From JAOZHU01 sp964632845 (lineage in GTDB: Archaea; Thermoproteota; Bathyarchaeia; Bathyarchaeales; Bathycorpusculaceae), in the NCBI GenBank assembly GCA_964632845.1, contig CAZWDU010000004.1:124001-188000 (forward strand): DNA of 64,000 nt, given 5' to 3'. How positions within the stretch are numbered: the stretch's first letter is position 1; the number at the start of each line of letters is the position of its first letter. A model generated the notes under the pieces. The model searched no databases and had not been told where the DNA came from. It saw nothing but the letters and a program-made list of their open reading frames with translations. Shown in pieces: positions 8,203 to 16,020 of this stretch. A program made the position numbers and the translations under genes.

Positions 8203-8385
8203 GTGATGCCGAGAAAGTGTGTAGTTAAAGTGGTGTTAAGCAAAGAGCAACGGGCTATTTTGAGTGAGTTAGCGAGGAGGCTGGGAACTAGTGAAAGTGA
8301 GACTTTGCGAATGGCTTTGATGGATTACGCTAAAGAGTTGAGTTTGATGTCTGAAAGTATTCATCGAGGGCAAAATCACGCTTAA
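8203..8385 (+). CDS. Ribbon-helix-helix (CopG/Arc-type) DNA-binding protein
   Basis: 60 aa from GTG 8203 (ATG at 8206 is equally good). The pattern is an N-terminal beta strand (RKCVVKVVLS) and two helices (KEQRAILSELARRLGT, SESETLRMALMDYAKEL), a classic RHH repressor fold. It is divergent from the capsid cassette, 135 bp from its first gene, so it is well placed to repress that promoter; this is inference. It could also belong to the host side of the junction. Confidence 0.7.
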   Translation: MMPRKCVVKVVLSKEQRAILSELARRLGTSESETLRMALMDYAKELSLMSESIHRGQNHA

Positions 8386-8411
8386 ATTTGTCAAAGTTCA
8401 GGTTTAATAGA

Positions 8412-8426
8412 ATTCTGATTCTGAAT
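8412..8426. promoter_or_regulatory. Copy 1 of the ATTCnGATTCnGAAT palindrome
   Basis: ATTCTGATTCTGAAT lies 110 bp before the NitrOD5 gene start at 8537 and about 35 bp upstream of a TATA-like CTTTAAATG (8460-8468). The same 15-bp palindrome occurs at 8991 and 15857, in front of the other signalling genes, so it is probably a shared operator. Confidence 0.55.
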
Positions 8427-8536
8427 GTAATTTCGAGGAAAAAACTAAATTGCAGATTAACTTTAAATGCACTTTGCGCCATAGTGTAGTTACATGTATC
8501 TGGCGATTGCATTTTTTGTATATGGGGGTTCGAATT

Positions 8537-8869
8537 ATGCCAAAAAAAACAAAAAACTTTGATGAACTCCTAATGGAAGCAATCGATGATGCCCTAAGTT
8601 CTCTCGGGGAATCGGTTAAGCAAGCAATTTACTTTCATATTGAAAACAAATTTGTGGCAAGAAATGAGATTCCAAATAAAATCCAGAATTTTCAGGGTGG
8701 GCTTGAAAAAATCTTCGGTGCAGGCGCTCAATTCATAGAAATTTTAATCATGAAAAAATTGCATGCGAAAATTGGGATCACGGTCACCATAGAATCAGTG
8801 GATGACCAGCTTGAATTTATTAAATATGTAAACGCGGCAAAGCAAAGTTTTTTGGAAAAGCGATCTTGA
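8537..8869 (+). CDS. NitrOD5-type (DUF3227) output-domain protein
   Basis: Start chosen at ATG 8537; a longer in-frame ATG at 8450 adds 29 residues with no family match. The 110 aa product has the family core: FDELLMEAIDDALSSLGES, KQAIYFHIENKF, IPNKIQNFQGGLEKIFGAGA and LIMKKLHAKIG. NitrOD5 domains are small helical archaeal domains, often linked to two-component or sensor proteins and proposed as output modules. A paralogue lies at 15451-15774 as first gene of the kinase operon. The neighbouring response regulator (9032) is on the same strand 162 bp downstream. The biochemical activity is unknown. Confidence 0.8.
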   Translation: MPKKTKNFDELLMEAIDDALSSLGESVKQAIYFHIENKFVARNEIPNKIQNFQGGLEKIFGAGAQFIEILIMKKLHAKIGITVTIESVDDQLEFIKYVNAAKQSFLEKRS

Positions 8870-8990
8870 GCCATGAGTTGTCAAAAGTCAGCTTTTCCTG
8901 TCGGAATATTTTAGTGGAAATTCATATTAGTTGTGCATAAAGGCTTTATCGCTGTGGATTGAAGCTTACAGCATACTATTCGGTAGTATT

Positions 8991-9005
8991 ATTCCGATTC
9001 GGAAT
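8991..9005. promoter_or_regulatory. Copy 2 of the palindrome, perfect ATTCCGA-T-TCGGAAT
   Basis: This is a perfect 7-bp inverted repeat around one central T, ending 26 bp before the response-regulator ATG. A TATA-like GCATAAAGG lies near 8936-8944, so the site falls at or just after the likely transcription start, where a bound protein would repress. Confidence 0.6.
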
Positions 9006-9031
9006 CAGAAAGGAAATGGAGGTGGAAACGT

Positions 9032-9517
9032 ATGCATGAAACTGTTAAAATCCTAATTGTTGATGATGATGAGAACATACGCAGCGTGTTGACGACAATT
9101 CTTGAAGATGAAGACTACACCGTTGAATCAGCAGATACCGCGAAGAAGGGCATAGAGAAAAGCGAGAAAACAGTTTACAATTTGGCGTTGATTGATGTTC
9201 GTTTGCCTGATATGGGGGGCATTGAACTTCTGGCAAAAATGCGAAGTACCGAACCGAAAATGAGGAAAATTATCATTACTGGGTATCCAACGCTGCAGAA
9301 TGCTGTGGAGGCCGTGAACAAGGGCGCAGACGCCTACATTATGAAGCCGTTTGATGTAGAGAAAATCCTTCAAACCATTAAAGAGCAGTTGCAGAAGCAG
9401 AAGGAAGAAGTGAGTTATAGTGAAGCGAAGGTTGCTGAGTTCATTGAAACCCGTGTTAAAGAGTTAGAGTCGCTAGATGAAATCGCGGTCAAAAAGTGTA
9501 CTGACTCTTCTTTTTAA
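9032..9517 (+). CDS. Stand-alone response regulator receiver protein
   Basis: 161 aa. CheY-like receiver: acidic pocket D11-D13, phosphoacceptor D55 in LIDVRLPDM, Thr in IIITGYP and Lys in YIMKPF. The last 35 residues form a charged helix with no DNA-binding domain. GGAGGTGG lies a few bases before the ATG, a strong ribosome-binding site. It has a close paralogue at 13293-13748 (IIITGYPxLQNAVEAVNKGADAY is shared), but no kinase of its own nearby. It may be phosphorylated by the kinase at 13745-15451. The output partner could be the NitrOD5 protein upstream. Confidence 0.9.
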   Translation: MHETVKILIVDDDENIRSVLTTILEDEDYTVESADTAKKGIEKSEKTVYNLALIDVRLPDMGGIELLAKMRSTEPKMRKIIITGYPTLQNAVEAVNKGADAYIMKPFDVEKILQTIKEQLQKQKEEVSYSEAKVAEFIETRVKELESLDEIAVKKCTDSSF

Positions 9518-9768
9518 ACTTCTTAATTTTCCCCGTTTATGCTTTGGTTTCGTCCAGAAAAATGCTGAATGAAAAGCTCTCAGAGTTTTCTGGCGGATAC
9601 TTGCTACGGGTTTATTTTGGAAAAATTTAAGCTTTCTTGTATTTGCCGAAAACAGGGTTTTTTCTTGGAAAGCACTTTTTTTGTTGCTTTTTAATTACTG
9701 CGATTATGTGTATTTCGATGATGTTTTTTCTCCGCATTAAGCGGCTATTTCAAAATTGCTGTGGAAAC
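9518..9768. other. Gene-free stretch before the nrd promoter
   Basis: This AT-rich spacer contains T-runs (for example TTTTTTGTTGC near 9676-9688) that may serve as terminators for the response-regulator gene. I see no open frame, tRNA or clear hairpin in it. Confidence 0.5.
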
Positions 9769-9770
9769 GC

Positions 9771-9780
9771 TTTATATATA
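9771..9780 (+). promoter_or_regulatory. TATA box of the nrdR-nrdD-nrdG operon
   Basis: TTTATATATA is preceded by GGAAACGC. Transcription would start about 25 bp downstream, near 9800, giving a leader of roughly 65-70 nt before the nrdR ATG at 9869. The two NrdR-like palindromes flank that start. Confidence 0.65.
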
Positions 9781-9826
9781 CGCTAAGCATAGCGTCTAAT
9801 GCAGCTTGTTAACACTATATTTGTGT
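9780..9826. promoter_or_regulatory. nrdR box: Tandem NrdR boxes at the nrdR promoter
   Basis: Box 1 (9780-9795) reads ACGCTAAGCATAGCGT, a palindrome with 6-bp arms. Box 2 (9812-9826) reads ACACTATATTTGTGT. The bacterial NrdR consensus is acaCwAtATaTwGtgt. Box 1 matches 11 of 16 positions; box 2 matches throughout if one base is missing from the centre. Box starts are 32 bp apart, about three helical turns, as in bacterial tandem NrdR sites. They begin at the TATA box and cover the predicted start, ideal for autorepression by the NrdR encoded just downstream. Confidence 0.65.
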
Positions 9827-9868
9827 ACTTACGAAAGTGCCCAAATAACGTATACGCCGTGAAAAAGC

Positions 9869-10315
9869 ATGAAGTGTCCGTATTGCGGTTCAGAAGATTC
9901 CAAAACGTTGGAAACGCGTGATTCGCCAGAGAACACTACGCGCAGACGCAAAGAATGCATCAACTGCGGGAAACGCTTTACGACTTACGAGTACGTGGAA
10001 ACTGTGGAGTTGATGGTGTGGAAGAAAGACGGCAAGCTGGAACGTTTCGATGTTAACAAGGTAATTCGCGGTTTGCAGAAAGCTTGCGAAAAGAGACCGG
10101 TAACTATGGAGCAAATTCACGAGTTGGCGGATCGTGTCAGACAAGACCTGATGTTGAAGGGCAGAGAGGAGGTTTCTTCGCAGGAAATCGGTGATTCAGT
10201 CATGAAGTACTTGAAAACGGTTGATCGTATTGCGTATATTCGGTTTGCGTCGGTTTACAAGCAGTTTGAGGAGCCTGAGGATTTCAAGCGTTTGTTGCTT
10301 GAGGTGAAAAAGTGA
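9869..10315 (+). CDS. nrdR: Transcriptional repressor NrdR
   Basis: 148 aa, full length. The N-terminal zinc ribbon has C3-PYC6 and C31-INC34, followed by KRFTTYEYVE. The ATP-cone covers about 47-137 (VWKKDGKLERFDVNKVIRGL, then DRIAYIRFASVYKQF). NrdR senses ATP/dATP through the cone and represses ribonucleotide reductase genes. It is upstream of nrdD on the same strand, 73 bp apart, and its promoter carries two NrdR-box-like palindromes. NrdR is mostly bacterial; archaeal copies exist but are less common. Confidence 0.95.
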   Translation: MKCPYCGSEDSKTLETRDSPENTTRRRKECINCGKRFTTYEYVETVELMVWKKDGKLERFDVNKVIRGLQKACEKRPVTMEQIHELADRVRQDLMLKGREEVSSQEIGDSVMKYLKTVDRIAYIRFASVYKQFEEPEDFKRLLLEVKK

Positions 10316-10388
10316 TGTGCAAATCAAGTTATACCCCTCTATTTAAAGGGGGAATTTTCGCGAAGTCGTTTGAGGAGGAAAAAATAAG

Positions 10389-12515
10389 ATGAAGTTAGTT
10401 AGGAAACGTGATGGTAGATTAGAACCCTTTGATCAAGAACGTATAACCACTGCTATTTGGAAAGCCGCTAAAGCCGTTGGCGGAAAAGATCGTGAACAGT
10501 CTAAGCGGATAAGCGACCAAGTTATTGCTGAGCTTAAGAAGCGTTTCGGCGACGAAGGCGTGCCCACGGTTGAGGAAATCCAAGACATAGTGGAAAAAAT
10601 GCTTATCGAGAATGGTCGCGCGCAAACCGCGAAGGCGTACATTCTCTACAGGAAGCAGCATCAGGACATGCGGGAGCTTGCGGCTCTGCTGAGTTCAGCG
10701 GACATGGTGGACCAGTATTTAGAGATTGAGGATTGGCGAGTTAAAGAGAACTCGAATATGAGCTATTCGCTGCAGGGCTTGAACAATTACCTTTCATCCA
10801 CCGTAATCGCCAAGTACTGGATAACGCGGATTTACCCAACGAACATTGCTGACGCGCATTTTTCAGGAGATATGCACATCCACGACCTAGGCGTTTTGGG
10901 ACCTTACTGCGTAGGCTGGGACGTGAGTGATCTGTTGCTTTCAGGGTTCGGCGGTGTCTCTGGCAAAATCGAAAGCAAACCTGCGAAGCATTTCCGAACC
11001 GCGTTAGGTCAAGTGGTAAACTTCTTCTATACGCTTCAAGGCGAAGCAGCAGGCGCGCAGGCGTTCAGCAACTTTGACACTTACTTGGCGCCGTTCATAC
11101 GCTATGACAACTTAAGCCCGAAAGAGGTGACGCAGGCGCTGCAGGAGTTCTTCTTCAACATGAACGTGCCTACTCGCGTGGGCTTCCAGACGCCGTTCAC
11201 CAATTTGACGTTGGATTTAACGGTGCCTGAGTTCATGAAGGATGAAGTGGTCATTTTCAACGGCAAAGTTTCTGCGGACACGTACGGCGACATGGCTGAG
11301 GAAATGGAAATGTTCAACTTGGCGTTTACGGAAGTGATGCGCCAAGGCGACTCGAAAGGCAGAGTTTTCACTTTTCCAATTCCCACGTACAACATAACTA
11401 AGGATTTCGATTGGGGTTCGCCTGTTGCGCAAGAGATTTTTGAGGTAACCGCCAAGTACGGTGTTCCTTATTTCTCTAACTTCGTGAATAGTGACATGAG
11501 GCCTGAGGATGTGCGGAGCATGTGTTGTCGTTTGAGGATAGACAACCGTGAGTTGCGCAAGCGGGGTGGAGGCTTCTTTGGAGCTAACCCGCTTACAGGC
11601 TCTATAGGTGTTGTCACTTTGAACATGCCGCGGCTTGGTTACTTGTCTAAAGATGAGGATGAGTTCTTCCAGCGGTTGGAGAACCTTATGGAAACTGCTA
11701 AGAACAGTTTGGAAATAAAGCGTAAGGCACTTGAGGCTTTCACGGAGAACGGCTTATACCCGTATTCACGACGCTACCTGCGCAACGTTAAGGAGGGTTA
11801 TGGCAAGTTCTGGAAGAATCACTTCTCCACCATCGGCTTGGTGGGCGTCAATGAGGGTGTGTTGAATCTTTTAGGCGTGAACATCGCGTCGCGGGAGGGA
11901 CAGGACTTCGCTATGAAAGCACTTCGTTTCATGCGCGAACGGCTGGCGGACTTCCAAGAGAATACGGGTAACATCTACAATCTGGAGGCGACGCCTGCAG
12001 AGGGCACATCTTACAGGCTTGCACGCATCGATAAACGCAGGTATCCTAACATTGCAGCGGCTAACCACAAACAGGTGGCGGCGCAGCATGCTGAACCGTT
12101 TTACACGAATTCTTCGCAGTTGCCTGTTGATTTTGAAGGGGACTTGTTCGAGGCGCTGGAACATCAGGAACGCTTGCAGACGCTTTACACTGGCGGAACC
12201 GTGTTCCACATTTTCCTCGGCGAGCGCTTGCATTCATGGGAGTCCGCGGCTGAGCTTATACGGAAAGTTTCCTGGAACTCGCGTTTGCCGTACTTCACTT
12301 TGACGCCGACGTTCAGCATATGTCCCAGTCACGGCTACACGAACGGTGAACACCAGCAGTGCCCAGTTTGCGGCGCACCATGTGAAGTGTACTCGCGCGT
12401 AGTCGGCTACCTAAGACCAGTGGACCAGTGGAACGACGGAAAACAAGCAGAATTCGCCATACGCAGAACCTTTGACAAGTCCACTATGCTGACCACAGCG
12501 CCTCTGCTTGCCTGA
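10389..12515 (+). CDS. nrdD: Anaerobic ribonucleoside-triphosphate reductase (class III)
   Basis: 708 aa. It reduces NTPs to dNTPs anaerobically using a glycyl radical. Domains: N-terminal ATP-cone (about 1-95, MKLVRKRDGRLEPFD at the start); the large barrel with GDMHIHDLG and VGWDVSDLLL; active-site cysteine region around RSMCCRLRID; C-terminal zinc site (CPSHG, CPVCGAPC); and the probable glycyl radical site G673 in RVVGYLRPVDQWN, 35 residues from the end. GAGGAGG lies about ten bases before the ATG. Being oxygen sensitive, it marks a strict anaerobe. The activase gene nrdG follows 13 bp downstream. Confidence 0.95.
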   Translation: MKLVRKRDGRLEPFDQERITTAIWKAAKAVGGKDREQSKRISDQVIAELKKRFGDEGVPTVEEIQDIVEKMLIENGRAQTAKAYILYRKQHQDMRELAALLSSADMVDQYLEIEDWRVKENSNMSYSLQGLNNYLSSTVIAKYWITRIYPTNIADAHFSGDMHIHDLGVLGPYCVGWDVSDLLLSGFGGVSGKIESKPAKHFRTALGQVVNFFYTLQGEAAGAQAFSNFDTYLAPFIRYDNLSPKEVTQALQEFFFNMNVPTRVGFQTPFTNLTLDLTVPEFMKDEVVIFNGKVSADTYGDMAEEMEMFNLAFTEVMRQGDSKGRVFTFPIPTYNITKDFDWGSPVAQEIFEVTAKYGVPYFSNFVNSDMRPEDVRSMCCRLRIDNRELRKRGGGFFGANPLTGSIGVVTLNMPRLGYLSKDEDEFFQRLENLMETAKNSLEIKRKALEAFTENGLYPYSRRYLRNVKEGYGKFWKNHFSTIGLVGVNEGVLNLLGVNIASREGQDFAMKALRFMRERLADFQENTGNIYNLEATPAEGTSYRLARIDKRRYPNIAAANHKQVAAQHAEPFYTNSSQLPVDFEGDLFEALEHQERLQTLYTGGTVFHIFLGERLHSWESAAELIRKVSWNSRLPYFTLTPTFSICPSHGYTNGEHQQCPVCGAPCEVYSRVVGYLRPVDQWNDGKQAEFAIRRTFDKSTMLTTAPLLA

Positions 12516-12528
12516 AAGTGACGCAACT

Positions 12529-13206
12529 ATGAAGTTCAGCGGACTACAAAAAATCAGCTTAATCGACTACCCGAATAAAGTAGCCTCCGTGCTTTACACT
12601 CCAGGCTGCAACCTCCGTTGCCCTTTCTGCCACAACTGGCGCATAGCCGTAGACCCGAAGCCGCCGTTTCTGCAGGAGAACGTAGCGCTTGAAATCTTGG
12701 AAAGCCGCAAGAAGTACGTGGACGCCGTTGTAGTAACAGGCGGAGAACCCACGATGCACAAGGAATTGCCGAAGTTTTTGGCGAAGCTGAAGGCACGGGG
12801 TTTTCTGGTTAAGTTGGACACGAACGGGTTTTACCCCGATGTGCTAGAAGAATGCTTGCCTTACGTGGATTACGTGGCATTAGACGTGAAAACCTCACTG
12901 GACAAGTACAAGCAGCTAGGTGCAAAAGACACCGCGGGGCTTATGCGTACCGTTGAAATTTTGAAAACGGGAAAAGTGCCGTACGAGTTCAGAACAACAA
13001 TAGTGCCTGAGCTGGTAACAGCAGGAAACATAACGCAGATAGGCGAAACCGTGAAAGGCGCAAAAACCCATGCCTTCCAACAATTCGTGCCACAAGACAC
13101 GCTTGACAAGCGCTTTGAAACGCTTAAACCTTACGCGCCAGAAACAATAGCTGAATTCGCTGAAAACATGAAAAAATACGCAGAAAACGTCATACTGCGA
13201 ATTTAA
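12529..13206 (+). CDS. nrdG: Anaerobic ribonucleotide reductase activating protein (radical SAM)
   Basis: 225 aa from ATG 12529; an in-frame TTG at 12508 would overlap nrdD and adds nothing conserved. The radical-SAM CxxxCxxC motif is in PGCNLRCPFCHNW. It is followed by VVVTGGEPTMHKEL (SAM-binding GGE) and VKLDTNGFYPDVLEE. It uses a 4Fe-4S cluster and S-adenosylmethionine to create the glycyl radical on NrdD. The start KFSGLQKISLIDYPNK is typical of the family. It is the last gene of the nrdRDG operon; the next gene is convergent. Confidence 0.93.
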   Translation: MKFSGLQKISLIDYPNKVASVLYTPGCNLRCPFCHNWRIAVDPKPPFLQENVALEILESRKKYVDAVVVTGGEPTMHKELPKFLAKLKARGFLVKLDTNGFYPDVLEECLPYVDYVALDVKTSLDKYKQLGAKDTAGLMRTVEILKTGKVPYEFRTTIVPELVTAGNITQIGETVKGAKTHAFQQFVPQDTLDKRFETLKPYAPETIAEFAENMKKYAENVILRI

Positions 13207-13292
13207 AATTTTGTCTGCTCACTTATGCAGCAAGCTTACTTGGCAAACGCCGTCACAGGCTGAAAATCCAGTGTCTGCTGTTTAGAAGGCAA

Positions 13293-13748
13293 TTACTCAA
13301 AGTTTTTTTCATCTATTTCTCTGGCGCGTTTCTGTATGAATTCAGCAACTTTTTCTTCGTTGATTCGCTTTTCTGCTTTCTGCTTCTCCAAGTGCTCTTT
13401 CAGTATGCTGAGGACTTCCTTCATTTTTGGTGGCTTAAGCACGTAGGCGTCTGCGCCCTTGTTCACGGCCTCCACAGCATTCTGCAGCGCGGGGTAACCC
13501 GTGATAATTATTTTGATCATCTTCGGCGTTGTTTCTTTCATCGCAGTTAAAAGTTGTGTTCCTTCCATGTCGGGCAAACGAATGTCAATCAACGCAGCAT
13601 TGTAAAAGTTCTTGTGTGATTTTTCTATTGCTTCTCTCCCGCTTTCTGCTGTGTCAACGACATATTTTTGCTCTTCCAGTATAACCTTGAATGTCTGTCT
13701 AACGCTTTCATCGTCATCAACAACGAGAATTCTGATGCGTTCCTTCAA
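13293..13748 (-). CDS. Response regulator receiver protein, partner of the adjacent kinase
   Basis: 151 aa, a single CheY-like domain: acidic D11-D13, phosphoacceptor D55 in LIDIRLPDM, Thr84 in IIITGYPA and Lys106 in VLKPP. The C-terminal 40 residues form a charged helix. There is no DNA-binding domain, so it probably acts through protein contacts. Its start overlaps the kinase stop by 4 bp (translational coupling). It is a paralogue of the regulator at 9032-9517 with long identical stretches. It ends the operon NitrOD5-kinase-regulator. Confidence 0.92.
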   Translation of the reverse strand: MKERIRILVVDDDESVRQTFKVILEEQKYVVDTAESGREAIEKSHKNFYNAALIDIRLPDMEGTQLLTAMKETTPKMIKIIITGYPALQNAVEAVNKGADAYVLKPPKMKEVLSILKEHLEKQKAEKRINEEKVAEFIQKRAREIDEKNFE

Positions 13749-15451
13749 AGTTTTTCACCTCTCTCAACGCTGGGCTCAATAGGGATAATTAAAGTGAATG
13801 TGGTGCCTTTTCCAAGAGTGCTCTCCACGGAAATTTTGCCCCCATGCGCTTCTATTATCCGTTTGCATATTGGCAAACCAAAGCCCATGCCTCTAGCTTT
13901 CGTTGTAAACAATGGTATAAAAAGCCTCTCTAAAGTTTCTTTCGGTATGCCTGCTCCAGTGTCAGTGAACGCAAATTCAACTTTTCCACCTGCTTTTTTG
14001 CTTTTTATAGTCAGCTTTCCACCTTCAGGCATTGCTTCAACCGAATTCTTAAGTATATTAACAAAGGCGCGCTCCATTTTATCCGCGTCAACCTTCATAC
14101 TCGGCTTATCTTCTGTAAAATCCAACACTTGAACTTTTGCAGGAACATTCACAAGCGCCAAAGCATCCTTCAACAACGCTCTCGGGTTAGTTTCCCTCAA
14201 CTCCAGCGTGATTGCCCTTGAATAATCCAACAAGTCATTCACAATCTTGTTCGAGTATTCCACGTCTTTATCGATAATATCCAGCATTTCGTTCACCCTA
14301 GACATTGACTCGGAGCCTATTTTCATCCTCAAGTAGTACGCCGCGTTTGCGATGCCTGTCAACGGATTGCGCAGGTCATGACCCACCATCGCCGCCAACT
14401 GCTCGATGGCCTTGAGGCGCTCGTCCATCATAGAGTCAATCGCACCAGCCAAAAGTGACAGCTCATCCGTACTATCCCATGATAACCGTTCCGAGACGCT
14501 TTTGCTTTTGCCTATGTTTCTAACTTCGGTCGCTAGGCGATCTACCCGGGACACCACATATTTTTCTAGTATCAGCATGATTATTGCGCCGAAGATTACG
14601 CCAGTGCTTATGAGCGCCGCAAGAAAATAAACGACGCTGGCTTCTCCCTGTTGGTAGATATCTCTAGGCATATCTGCGCTCAACACGAGAAATGGACTTC
14701 CATAAATATCCGTTAGAAGAGCATACCCAGTAACTGTCTCGCCGTTCAGTGGTTTCACAAAGATTGGGTTATCCTTCGACAAAGATTGGCGTGCTGTATT
14801 AAAGTCGGAGTCAACTCCTGAATCGTTGAAACGGTTCAAAGAGAGCGACAAATGTACTGTTTGACTCAAGTATTCTATTTCGTCAGAGTCAAGGAAGCGT
14901 CCCATGATTAGCGCGCCACGAATTGGACCTTCATGTTGACTTGTCAATATAGGCAACGAGGAAATTAGCAACGGTTCCTCCGCTAGAGGAACAATGCCCG
15001 TTATGCTGCTCTCTAAGTCGGGATGATACCAAAGGGTGTTATTAACGGAAAGCAGATCCATGAGGCTTTGGGGGAGTGATTCTGTCGTCATGTCTGAGGG
15101 GTAAAAGGCGCCAAAGACTATGTGGCCTTCAGTGTTGATGAATATAAGAACGTCAACTTGTAGATTAGCCCACGTAGCCGGGTCAAGATTGCCTTGAATG
15201 TACTCTTCGTTTGCATCTTGAATGAAAACATACGTGTCATCCCAATCCGCATAGTCACGATTTTTGCTAACAAAGTCAGATAATTCATTGGACAATGCGC
15301 TGAGGGTTCTTTGAACGTTTTGTTGAACATTTTGTTCCTCTAATCTTTCAAAGCTGTTTAATAGAATGGAATTTGAAGTGACATAGAGAGCCAAAGTTAA
15401 TGCGATACCCGTGAGGACCATTATGGTAAGCATTTTTCTGCGTAGTCGCAT
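13745..15451 (-). CDS. Membrane sensor histidine kinase with extracellular CHASE4-type domain
   Basis: 568 aa. TM1 is at about 8-30. An extracellular sensor covers about 35-265 (SKNRDYADWDDTY is the CHASE4 signature). TM2 is at about 270-292, then a HAMP-like linker. HisKA has phosphoacceptor H358 in MVGHDLRNPLTG. The HATPase has an N box around FVNILKNSVEA, G1 in DTGAGIP and G2 in GMGFGLPICKRII. It senses an external signal and phosphorylates the regulator encoded next. Its stop and start overlap both neighbours by a few bases, so the operon is tightly coupled. The ligand is unknown. Confidence 0.92.
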   Translation of the reverse strand: MRLRRKMLTIMVLTGIALTLALYVTSNSILLNSFERLEEQNVQQNVQRTLSALSNELSDFVSKNRDYADWDDTYVFIQDANEEYIQGNLDPATWANLQVDVLIFINTEGHIVFGAFYPSDMTTESLPQSLMDLLSVNNTLWYHPDLESSITGIVPLAEEPLLISSLPILTSQHEGPIRGALIMGRFLDSDEIEYLSQTVHLSLSLNRFNDSGVDSDFNTARQSLSKDNPIFVKPLNGETVTGYALLTDIYGSPFLVLSADMPRDIYQQGEASVVYFLAALISTGVIFGAIIMLILEKYVVSRVDRLATEVRNIGKSKSVSERLSWDSTDELSLLAGAIDSMMDERLKAIEQLAAMVGHDLRNPLTGIANAAYYLRMKIGSESMSRVNEMLDIIDKDVEYSNKIVNDLLDYSRAITLELRETNPRALLKDALALVNVPAKVQVLDFTEDKPSMKVDADKMERAFVNILKNSVEAMPEGGKLTIKSKKAGGKVEFAFTDTGAGIPKETLERLFIPLFTTKARGMGFGLPICKRIIEAHGGKISVESTLGKGTTFTLIIPIEPSVERGEKL

Positions 15452-15774
15452 TATAGTTGCTGCTCCATTATTCGCTTTATCGCAGCTACGGTTTCAGTGA
15501 AAGTAAGACCTTTAAATGCCTCTTCTTTGCCGTGTAAGCCAGTCTTTTCGTAAAGTGCTGCCAAAATTAATGTTTCAAGAAAAGTGGCGCCTACCCCAAA
15601 AATTTTTTCAACCGCAACAATAAACGCCTCAATGTTCTGGGGAATCTCCTGCTTCTTGATTTTGAAGCCTTTTTCCAGATGAAAATAGATTGCTTGCTTC
15701 GGTGATTCGCCTATTGATGCTAGTCCTTCATCTACTGCTTCAAGTAGAAGCCTTTCGAAATCAGACACCGCCAT
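15451..15774 (-). CDS. NitrOD5-type output-domain protein, first gene of the kinase operon
   Basis: 107 aa. Same core as the protein at 8537-8869: FERLLLEAVDEGLASIGES, KQAIYFHLEKGFKIKK, IEAFIVAVEKIFGVGATFLE, LILAALYEKTG. The C-terminal helix (ETVAAIKRIMEQQL) differs. It shares one base with the kinase start, so the three genes are translated together. It may be the effector, or an adaptor between receiver and target. The palindrome at 15857 lies 83 bp upstream of its start. Confidence 0.8.
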   Translation of the reverse strand: MAVSDFERLLLEAVDEGLASIGESPKQAIYFHLEKGFKIKKQEIPQNIEAFIVAVEKIFGVGATFLETLILAALYEKTGLHGKEEAFKGLTFTETVAAIKRIMEQQL

Positions 15775-15856
15775 GTCACCATCTCCAACGAACGTCGCTT
15801 ATTGCCAAGCGGTAAACCACTATACAAAAAGGGCATAAAGCCATTGTGAAGTTCAC

Positions 15857-15871
15857 ATTCAGATTCCGAAT
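15857..15871. promoter_or_regulatory. Copy 3 of the ATTCnGATTCnGAAT palindrome
   Basis: ATTCAGATTCCGAAT sits 83 bp upstream of the NitrOD5-kinase-regulator operon, before a TATA-like stretch on the minus strand around 15817-15840. It is in the divergent spacer with the rpoH promoter (TTTATATTA, 15899-15907), so it could touch either, but it is shared only with the other signalling genes. Confidence 0.55.
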
Positions 15872-16020
15872 TTGCAAAAACAGAAAACGCAAATTTTCTT
15901 TATATTACAGGAGACGAAACAAACGAAAAGCTGCTTAGTAACGCAGCCTTCTGAACCATAAGGTTTATTGGTTGAGGTTTTGTTTAGGTTCCGAGTATTC
16001 TGAAGGTTGAGGTTTGCGGT

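Noticed and set aside
1..8500. Provirus attachment sites
   Set aside because: I could not find convincing direct repeats flanking 1193-8385, and no tRNA or integrase lies at either end.
10330..10350. CCCCT-AGGGG hairpin between nrdR and nrdD as a terminator or riboswitch
   Set aside because: The stem is only five pairs with an AT-rich loop and no U-run; the 73-bp gap is mostly leader with a ribosome-binding site. Too weak to annotate.
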